From assembly GCA_016930955.1 (NCBI GenBank), contig JAFGFR010000297.1, positions 1 to 6,440 on the forward strand: 6,440 nt of DNA, written 5' to 3'. Shown here piece by piece: positions 1-4,591 of this stretch. A model generated the notes under the pieces. The model was not told the DNA's origin and searched no databases. It saw only the letters and a program-made list of their open reading frames with translations. The translations under genes were made by a program, and so were the position numbers. Source of the DNA: Victivallales bacterium (GTDB lineage: Bacteria > Verrucomicrobiota > Lentisphaeria > Victivallales > JAADHT01). The number at the start of each line of letters is the position of its first letter. Position 1 is the first letter of the stretch.

Positions 1-1
1 A

Positions 2-61
2 ATACCTAAGAAAACTCGAAAAATGCTTGAAGGCCTTGATATTACTCTGCCTAAAGTGTAG
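2..61 (+). CDS. Possible 3' end of a plus-strand gene (partial)
   Basis: An open frame enters from the left edge and gives 19 residues, IPKKTRKMLEGLDITLPKV, before a TAG stop at 59-61. It converges on the minus-strand gene ending at 67, with only 5 bases between the two stops. The ending LxxLxIxLPK(V) loosely recalls the C-termini of some IS4/IS1634-type transposases, and the stretch is more AT-rich than the rest of the window, but that likeness is from memory and weak. A 20-codon open stretch is common by chance, and another frame is also open here. Treat it as a hint only. Confidence 0.25.
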   Translation: MPKKTRKMLEGLDITLPKV

Positions 62-66
62 TTATA

Positions 67-1743
67 CTAATTAATGGGAAGTTCAGGTTTAATCTTGCCC
101 GAAAGCACATACTTGTATGCCAGCGCGGTGACCAGGAGTTGCATGTCTGCCGCGACGGCCATATCGTCCCGGAGGCTGTGAAACAAACTGTAGAATCGCC
201 CCTCGAAGCCGGAGAAGCCCATCACCGAGTGCTGCCTCAACTTGTAAAGCATATACAACGACATGCTTGAGTCAAACACACCGCAGTCCTGAAGGTCGTT
301 CTTGAGTCGCAAATCGTTGCCGAGCTTACCGTCCAGGGCAGGGTTCTCGTCCGTGCTCATCAGGGCAACGAGATAGTCAATGAGCCTGAAGTCCGGGATG
401 TAGTCACCCTTGAGGAAGAAGAGCTTGCTTATCCTGGAGTCGAGCCATTGCGGCCCGTAGGGTCTGAAGGGATGGCCGAGGAACTTAAGTTTTGCCTTTT
501 TTTTCCAGCGCCGCCAGATCATCCTGAGATGGGTGAAGTCCAGCTCGTGGGAGAGGAAGCCGAGGATTTTCTCGGGGTGGAAATCCTCGAAGTCCAGCCT
601 GTATGGTGCCGCGCTGCAGGTCCCGACGAACAGAGGCAGAAAATGCTCCACGATCTTTATGACCAGATCGCCGATATATTTCTCCTGCGCGGCGCCGAAG
701 TCCTTGTGCCCCGCGGCGAGTAGCCCGGAGAGCTTCCTGCTGCCGAGGCTTATGTGCGTGCCGTTGTTCGCCAGGCTTATGTTGGAGGTGTTTGGCATGA
801 CGACAAGGTCGTTGTTTATGATCCCTGCCTCTTTAAGTTTGTGGATGGTGTTGAGATGGCTTCTCGACATCACACGGTGGCAAAGCCCCATGTATTCCAT
901 CTTCTCCTCGCCCTTGTCCCATCCGGAAAGGCAAGGGCTCATGAAGAGGTTACGGTAGAAAGAGTCGGGGATGAGCTGGTTCAACAGCTTCTGCCTGACC
1001 GGGGGGTGCGGGGCAAAGTACAGCTTGATCTTCTGCCCGCCGGCGGAGATGTTGAATTTCCTGTTGGCATACGCTGCAAGAAGCTGGATGACCAGGAATC
1101 TCTGCAGCGTCTCTCTGGCTGCGGCTTTTCCCATGCCTCTCGACTGTTTCATGGGTGACACGTAGAAGGAATGGATTTCAGGCGAGGTGTTGTCGTTAAG
1201 GAAGTGGTCGAGCAGTCGCTCGCCGGTTTTTCTCAGTTTGCTGTTGCGATCTCCGCAGCGTCCGATGACATCTGCAAGCGCGAGCTTGAGTATGTAGCTC
1301 ACGGGCAGACGCAGCTTGCCCTTGTCGTCGAAATTCCTCCAGTCGCATCGTTTACCCTTGGAGGGGTTGCTCTTGTCGGCAAGCAAGTCGTGTTCAAGCA
1401 CGGATTCGGCGTAGGCGTTCAACCGGCTTCGGGGAAAGCTTGCCCAACTGTTTTCCCAGACATTCTGGTCGTTGCAGGAGATAAAATCATTGAGTTTTCT
1501 CTCGCAGCGTTGCGGCATGTCCCCGGAATGCACTCTGCGCCTGACATTCCTGAAGAAACTTGAGTCTTTGATCCTGCACGGCAGATCAACGTCTTCGGAA
1601 CAGCCTTCTATCGCTGTCTGGAACTCGTTCTCCACCCCGATCGACGCATCGTCGACGGAAAAGGGTAGCGAGGCGGCGAAATTGTCCGAGGAGGACTCGT
1701 CTATTCCGAGCGCAAGCTTGATCTTTTTCAGACTCTTGTTTAT
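67..1743 (-). CDS. Unrecognised ~558-aa protein, fourth gene of the betaine-lipid operon
   Basis: I do not recognise this family. The conventional start is GTG at 1635 (522 residues), but no Shine-Dalgarno sits in front of it and the frame stays open upstream to the btaB stop at 1747. The added 36 codons look coding (IDESSSDNFAASLPFSVDD). A strong AGGAGGGG at 1758-1751 lies 7 bases before an in-frame ATA at 1743, so that start is preferred and gives 558 residues; a CTG at 1731-1729 is an alternative. No signal peptide or clear membrane segment is seen. In 558-residue numbering, motif-rich blocks are FAPHPPVRQ near 243-251, PNTSNISLANNGTHISLGSR at 317-336, a very basic WRRWKKKAK near 410-418, and GFSGFEGRFYSLF near 509-521. 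It is probably cytoplasmic, perhaps lipid-surface associated through the basic patch, though that is a guess. An A8 run (497-504 on the plus strand) codes the KKK of the basic patch. Its position directly after btaB suggests a role linked to DGTS or lipid remodelling. It ends in TAG at 69-67 with no visible terminator. Confidence 0.72.
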   Translation of the reverse strand: MNKSLKKIKLALGIDESSSDNFAASLPFSVDDASIGVENEFQTAIEGCSEDVDLPCRIKDSSFFRNVRRRVHSGDMPQRCERKLNDFISCNDQNVWENSWASFPRSRLNAYAESVLEHDLLADKSNPSKGKRCDWRNFDDKGKLRLPVSYILKLALADVIGRCGDRNSKLRKTGERLLDHFLNDNTSPEIHSFYVSPMKQSRGMGKAAARETLQRFLVIQLLAAYANRKFNISAGGQKIKLYFAPHPPVRQKLLNQLIPDSFYRNLFMSPCLSGWDKGEEKMEYMGLCHRVMSRSHLNTIHKLKEAGIINNDLVVMPNTSNISLANNGTHISLGSRKLSGLLAAGHKDFGAAQEKYIGDLVIKIVEHFLPLFVGTCSAAPYRLDFEDFHPEKILGFLSHELDFTHLRMIWRRWKKKAKLKFLGHPFRPYGPQWLDSRISKLFFLKGDYIPDFRLIDYLVALMSTDENPALDGKLGNDLRLKNDLQDCGVFDSSMSLYMLYKLRQHSVMGFSGFEGRFYSLFHSLRDDMAVAADMQLLVTALAYKYVLSGKIKPELPIN

Positions 1744-1758
1744 TTCTCAGCCCCTCCT
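1741..1758 (-). promoter_or_regulatory. Strong Shine-Dalgarno facing an ATA codon
   Basis: AGGAGGGG (1758-1751) is formed by the last codons of btaB, which encode its RRG end. It is followed by a 7-base spacer holding the TGA stop (1749-1747) and then ATA (1743-1741). The spacing is ideal for initiation at ATA, and no ATG, GTG or TTG in the correct frame is near. This site decides the start given for the downstream gene. An ATG-to-ATA mutation or a base-calling error would equally explain it. Confidence 0.55.
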
Positions 1759-2385
1759 GCCTTTGAACAACATATATTCCCAGAAGCAAAGATACGCATT
1801 TTTGATTTCGATTTTGCAGTCCTTCAGCCTTCTCTGCAGCTCAGGCAGCAGTTGCCCCTCCATTCGCACGTGGTTTATCTCCATCCATCGGCGGAACGTG
1901 CCCCAGCGGGTGGCGTGGAAGTCAACTGCTGAAAGTATCCCTCCGGTTCTGAGGTCCTCGCAGGCGCAGTCCAGCACATTCCTGCAGTCCGGGAGCATGG
2001 ACAGCATGTATGAGCACAGCACAAGGTCGAAGCCTCCCGGCTCCAATGGGGCGGAGTAGCACATCTTCAGCAGGCTCACTTCCCCGGGCAGGCTTTTCCG
2101 CGCCACCTTGAGCATGTCCTCCGATATGTCCACGCCAGTCAGACGCGCCTCTGGAAAATGTTTTCCGAGCAGCTTGAGGTTACGCCCCGTGCCGCAGCCT
2201 ATCTCGAGAATATTTCTTATCTCAGACTCTCCCTTCACCCTTATCCCCGTCACGCACTCGTCCCTGCCGAAAAGGAAAAGCCATCTGGTGAGGTCGTAGA
2301 TGCAAGAGTGCATCCGGTAATACCTCTGGAGAACCGCGGAGTTCTCCTCGATCCTTGCCGCTTCAGTTTGGCCAGAAGGATTCAT
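1747..2385 (-). CDS. btaB: BtaB-like SAM-dependent N-methyltransferase (betaine lipid DGTS synthesis)
   Basis: It would transfer three methyl groups from S-adenosylmethionine to the amino group of diacylglyceryl-homoserine, giving the betaine lipid DGTS at the membrane surface. It is a 212-residue class I methyltransferase. The SAM-binding motif I is ILEIGCGTGRNL at 59-70 and the motif II acid is D86 in TGVDIS. Blocks that recall BtaB proteins are YYRMHSCIYDLTRWLFLFGR at 22-41 and FRRWMEINHVRM at 164-175, near the C-terminus. The length fits the family (about 210). The ATG at 2385 overlaps the btaA stop by ATGA and has GGAGG (2394-2390) 4 bases upstream, so the two are translationally coupled. 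Generic methyltransferases share motif I, but the adjacent btaA and the specific blocks make BtaB the clear choice. Confidence 0.9.
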   Translation of the reverse strand: MNPSGQTEAARIEENSAVLQRYYRMHSCIYDLTRWLFLFGRDECVTGIRVKGESEIRNILEIGCGTGRNLKLLGKHFPEARLTGVDISEDMLKVARKSLPGEVSLLKMCYSAPLEPGGFDLVLCSYMLSMLPDCRNVLDCACEDLRTGGILSAVDFHATRWGTFRRWMEINHVRMEGQLLPELQRRLKDCKIEIKNAYLCFWEYMLFKGRRG

Positions 2386-3548
2386 AGCACCTCCGCCATA
2401 TGGAAGCTGCCGTATGTCCCCACCCGGTCGCGTCGGTGAAGCAAGGCGGTGAGCTCCTCATGGAACTTCAACATGCTTGTGTCAACACCGCCCAGAAAAG
2501 CCAGATCGCTGCCAGCGCTCCTCAGAAGTATCCTGCCGCCTCTGGAGGAGTTCTTGACAATCTCCGCCCACTCGTCCTTCAAGGCCTCAGGATCGTGCCA
2601 TGCCAGCCAGTCCTGATGGTCCAGAAGCACGAAATGCGTGTAGCATCCAGGGTTTCTCTTCAAGAAATCCGTATAGCTCATGGTGAAACAGCGTATTTTG
2701 CCGACATGTTCTTTAAGGAACTCGAAATTCTCCTCCTTGAGGTAGTTCGGGCAGCATTTGCATTTGTAGCTCCCTGTGAAGTAGACCCGCCAGAAATAGT
2801 TGTCGGAAACAGGTATCTCAGTGAATACATGCCTCATTTTGTCCTTGACGTATCCCTCGATCTTTCCGGGATATTTCTCGTTGATAAGCCTTATCTGGGG
2901 CCGCGGGACTCCCAGCAAGGTCATCACCAGCGGGTTCTTAACAAGTTTTCTGCTGAGATTGTTCCACAGCTTTTTCTCGATCTCGGCATATATGGCCTTC
3001 TGCTCGTCGAGTGTCTTGGCATCGAGAAGCAGGTTTATGTTGCGTTTCAAGGTCTTGCTCGACCTGAAGATGCTTTTGAAGACCCACGCCGCCTTGCCTG
3101 CGGTGCCGTGGTAGAAAAAGGAGTCCCTCACCCTCGGCCTTCCGAAATAGTAGATTTTCCTGTCCCAGAATTTTCGGGCGTATCCCGGGAGACCGTCTCG
3201 TATGCCGCCGTAGAACGTCTTGATCTCAGGATGGAACCCTATCCCGAACATGGCATACAGGTCCTCGTGGCGGCCGTGCTTGAAAACCGCCTTCTTCAGC
3301 TCGACTAGAGCGTTCTGCCGCGGGTTCATGTCCACTGCGTGTATCTGCTCCGGCGAGTCGAGCAGATAGTCCAACGCGTTGCAGCCGGCGCTGCTGATCA
3401 TCACTATCCTGCTGTCATCACCTATCTTCATTGCCTCGCGGTCTATCCGCGGATCCTCCCAGCAGGTGTTGTATATCAGGTTCTGCCGGTGGACACTTCT
3501 GAAAAGAAGGTCGTGGGCTTTTTGGATAAGTTTGCCTTTTATCATCAT
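2382..3548 (-). CDS. btaA: BtaA: S-adenosylmethionine:diacylglycerol 3-amino-3-carboxypropyltransferase
   Basis: First committed step of betaine-lipid synthesis. It moves the 3-amino-3-carboxypropyl group of S-adenosylmethionine to the free hydroxyl of diacylglycerol, making diacylglyceryl-homoserine. The 388-residue protein has the family (DUF3419) landmarks: YNTCWEDPRIDREAM at 26-40, the SAM-site-like ISSAGCNALDYLL at 51-63, AVDMNPRQNALVELK at 71-85, a cysteine cluster CKCCPNYL at 263-270, LLDHQDWL at 308-315, and the TYGSFHMAEV ending. There is no signal peptide and its length is close to known bacterial BtaA. The start ATG at 3548 overlaps the plcP stop (ATGATG), and a second ATG follows directly. 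Only a weak AAGG lies upstream, so it probably relies on coupling to plcP translation. The diacylglycerol substrate would come from the plcP product upstream, and its product goes to BtaB downstream. Confidence 0.94.
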   Translation of the reverse strand: MMIKGKLIQKAHDLLFRSVHRQNLIYNTCWEDPRIDREAMKIGDDSRIVMISSAGCNALDYLLDSPEQIHAVDMNPRQNALVELKKAVFKHGRHEDLYAMFGIGFHPEIKTFYGGIRDGLPGYARKFWDRKIYYFGRPRVRDSFFYHGTAGKAAWVFKSIFRSSKTLKRNINLLLDAKTLDEQKAIYAEIEKKLWNNLSRKLVKNPLVMTLLGVPRPQIRLINEKYPGKIEGYVKDKMRHVFTEIPVSDNYFWRVYFTGSYKCKCCPNYLKEENFEFLKEHVGKIRCFTMSYTDFLKRNPGCYTHFVLLDHQDWLAWHDPEALKDEWAEIVKNSSRGGRILLRSAGSDLAFLGGVDTSMLKFHEELTALLHRRDRVGTYGSFHMAEVL

Positions 3549-4345
3549 TTGAGTCTGCCTTTCTTTCTCTTCTTATGTCTTCCGAGCATCTTCCTCAATT
3601 CCTTTATCCCCTTGAACTCCAGCATCTCGAGATGCCCGTCAATATGCTCGACCACCGCCGAGCAGGTCTCGGTCCAGCAGCCGCAGTTCGCGTAGGTCAT
3701 TCCCCCGATAATCTTCAGCTCGGGTGTGTGGATATGGCCGCAAATCACCCCGTCGACCATGCGTCTCCGAGCCTCGTGAACCACCAGCTTCTCGAAGTTG
3801 TTCAAGGTCTGTATCACACGCTTTACCTTGCTCTTCAGATACTTCGACAGTGACCAGTCAACCCCGACCTTCCGCGTAAGGCTGTTCAGCACCTTGCTGA
3901 CGACCACTGCCAGGTCATAGGACCAGTCGCCCACGGCGTAAAGAAACATCAGCTTCTCCCGCAGCATGCCGTCGAACTCGTCCCCATGCAGCACAAGATA
4001 GCTTTTCCCCTCACATGTCCTGTGTATGTCGTCCAGCCTTATCCCTGGGAATGCCGGCCCGGCAAGTTTGCGAAGTTCGCGGTCGTGGTTGCCGGGGATG
4101 TAGACCACCTCGATTTTTTTTTTTGCAAGCTCCATGATTTTGCCGATGAGCTCGGTGCATTCTGTGCTCCACCTCAGTTTTCTTTTAAACGTACGGACAT
4201 CAAATATGTCGCCCACAAGATACAGTTTCTGTATCTCGACATGCTGCAGGAATTCAAGCAACTCCTCCGGACGAGAAAGCTTCGTGCCGAGGTGAAGGTC
4301 GCTTATGAACAATGTCCTGAATGTTTGTTTTCTACTAATTTTCAC
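3545..4345 (-). CDS. plcP: PlcP-like phospholipase C (calcineurin-fold metallophosphoesterase, LpxH-like)
   Basis: It probably hydrolyses phospholipid head groups to leave diacylglycerol for BtaA, the role of PlcP in rhizobia and marine bacteria during phosphate starvation. The 266-residue protein carries all the di-metal motifs in order: SDLHLG 15-20 (D16, H18), GDIFD 45-49, GNHD 85-88, HGDEFD 120-125 and GHIH 203-206. PlcP-like blocks follow: GDWSYDL near 139-145 and NCGCWTETCSAVVEHIDG near 220-237. The end is a lysine/arginine-rich tail (254-266) that could hold acidic membranes. The family is often labelled UDP-2,3-diacylglucosamine hydrolase (LpxH); coupling to btaA argues for PlcP. The frame is open up to 4825, but that extension overlaps tldD and has no motifs. 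GTG at 4345 has AGGAAG (4359-4354) 8 bases upstream and directly precedes the conserved domain. An uninterrupted A11 tract encodes K75-K77. Confidence 0.88.
   Translation of the reverse strand: MKISRKQTFRTLFISDLHLGTKLSRPEELLEFLQHVEIQKLYLVGDIFDVRTFKRKLRWSTECTELIGKIMELAKKKIEVVYIPGNHDRELRKLAGPAFPGIRLDDIHRTCEGKSYLVLHGDEFDGMLREKLMFLYAVGDWSYDLAVVVSKVLNSLTRKVGVDWSLSKYLKSKVKRVIQTLNNFEKLVVHEARRRMVDGVICGHIHTPELKIIGGMTYANCGCWTETCSAVVEHIDGHLEMLEFKGIKELRKMLGRHKKRKKGRLK
4114..4124 (-). repeat. A11 homopolymer inside plcP
   Basis: Eleven consecutive T on the plus strand read as A11 in the plcP mRNA (GCA AAA AAA AAA ATC, residues 74-78). The tract lies just before the GNHD metal motif. Runs of this length are prone to polymerase slippage and to sequencing length errors. 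The frame shown is intact. Confidence 0.95.
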
Positions 4346-4353
4346 TTTACCAG

Positions 4354-4370
4354 CTTCCTGTCTCAGGAAG
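4354..4370 (-). promoter_or_regulatory. Hairpin burying the plcP Shine-Dalgarno
   Basis: In the plcP transcript CTTCCTG-AGA-CAGGAAG forms a perfect 7-bp stem with a 3-base loop. The 3' arm contains the AGGAAG ribosome-binding site (4359-4354), 8 bases before the GTG start. When folded it would hide the site. There is no T-run after it, so it is not an intrinsic terminator. Regulation by this stem is inferred from position. Confidence 0.6.
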
Positions 4371-4384
4371 ATGCTGAAAGCATC
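4370..4384 (-). promoter_or_regulatory. Second leader hairpin of plcP
   Basis: GATGCT-TTC-AGCATC is a perfect 6-bp stem with a 3-base loop. It abuts the Shine-Dalgarno hairpin and the two share only base 4370. Together they make a compact structured leader directly upstream of plcP. The two stems could stack coaxially, which would steady the second one. Confidence 0.45.
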
Positions 4385-4395
4385 CACATGTCTTA

Positions 4396-4401
4396 AATCT
4401 A
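4396..4401 (-). promoter_or_regulatory. Possible -10 element of the plcP-btaAB operon
   Basis: TAGATT on the minus strand matches TATAAT at 4 of 6 positions. It lies 9 bases downstream of the direct-repeat cluster at 4411-4439. No -35 match is present at standard spacing. That layout resembles Pho-type promoters, where the activator box replaces the -35. This is a weak call resting mostly on geometry. Confidence 0.28.
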
Positions 4402-4410
4402 CATACGGCT

Positions 4411-4439
4411 GGTTAGCTTGGCGTTTGTGGCAGGTTAGC
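4411..4439 (-). promoter_or_regulatory. Direct repeats at 11-bp steps, Pho-box-like
   Basis: GGTTAGC occurs at 4411-4417 and again at 4433-4439, exactly 22 bp apart. A degenerate copy, CGTTTGT (GTT and G kept), sits at 4422-4428, giving an 11-bp period. PhoB and PhoP response regulators bind 7-bp direct repeats at 11-bp steps, though the bases here do not match the E. coli CTGTCAT or the Bacillus consensus. It lies 66-94 bases upstream of the plcP start. Identity of the regulator is inference. Confidence 0.4.
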
Positions 4440-4444
4440 CTTTC

Positions 4445-4464
4445 GCGAATCTTATAAGATTTGC
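4445..4464. promoter_or_regulatory. Palindrome between divergent operons, candidate operator
   Basis: AATCTTATAAGATT (4448-4461) is a perfect 14-bp palindrome. Extended to 4445-4464 it matches at 18 of 20 positions, the one mismatched pair being a G opposite T. It sits near the middle of the divergent intergenic region, so a dimeric regulator there could act on both directions. It contains TATAAG on either strand, so it could instead hold a -10 element. Confidence 0.4.
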
Positions 4465-4477
4465 TCAAATCTCTCGA

Positions 4478-4483
4478 TATTAT
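4478..4483 (+). promoter_or_regulatory. Possible -10 element for tldD
   Basis: TATTAT matches the TATAAT consensus at 5 of 6 positions, 108 bases before the tldD start. No good -35 is found 16-18 bases upstream; that position falls in the right half of the 4445-4464 palindrome. If used, transcription would begin near 4490 and leave a ~100-base leader carrying the overlapping stems at 4518-4560. Confidence 0.25.
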
Positions 4484-4517
4484 GGTTTTCCTTTTCGTCC
4501 TGACGATGTATTTTTGG

Positions 4518-4560
4518 TCGTCTCGGGCAAGACGAGAGGATATCTTGCCTGTGTGCAAGA
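4518..4560 (+). promoter_or_regulatory. Overlapping, mutually exclusive stems in the tldD leader
   Basis: Three perfect stems share arms. Stem A pairs TCGTCT (4518-4523) with AGACGA (4530-4535). Stem B pairs GGCAAGA (4526-4532) with TCTTGCC (4543-4549). Stem C pairs TCTTGC (4543-4548) with GCAAGA (4555-4560). A excludes B, and B excludes C, as in attenuators and riboswitch-like leaders. There is no U-tract, so no terminator is shown. The same bases can be read as three GCAAGA half-sites, two direct at 28-bp spacing and one inverted between them, as an operator would have. Confidence 0.35.
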
Positions 4561-4591
4561 TGGGCCTTGATGAATGAAGAGGGTGTTGCGG

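Noticed and set aside
1747..1749. TGA read as a sense codon (alternative genetic code) joining btaB to the fourth gene
   Set aside because: plcP, btaA and tldD all end naturally at TGA with ATGA overlaps, and a well-placed Shine-Dalgarno precedes the junction, so TGA is a stop here.
1586..1789. 67-codon minus-strand open frame spanning the btaB/fourth-gene junction
   Set aside because: It overlaps the ends of both genes in a different frame, is arginine-rich, and the junction's Shine-Dalgarno is better explained by the ATA start of the long frame.
448..2059. Several plus-strand open frames (448-723, 533-958, 754-1158, 1171-1563, 1472-2059)
   Set aside because: They overlap each other and sit antisense to the fourth gene and btaB, with arginine, serine or alanine-rich translations typical of shadow frames.
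2400..3308. 302-codon open frame on the plus strand opposite btaA
   Set aside because: It lies wholly antisense to a strongly recognised gene and its translation shows no family features; such mirror frames arise from codon bias in GC-rich genes.
3545..4345. Assignment of the metallophosphoesterase as LpxH (lipid A synthesis)
   Set aside because: The metal motifs are shared, but the direct coupling to btaA and the NCGCWTETCSAVVEH-type block favour PlcP; LpxH remains the fallback.
4526..4549. Stem GGCAAGA/TCTTGCC as an intrinsic terminator
   Set aside because: The loop is 10 bases and no T-run follows on either strand; it is better described as one of several alternating stems.
4574..4591. 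Six-codon upstream start for tldD at ATG 4574
   Set aside because: No Shine-Dalgarno precedes it, and the purine-rich GAGGG that would serve ATG 4592 lies inside it.
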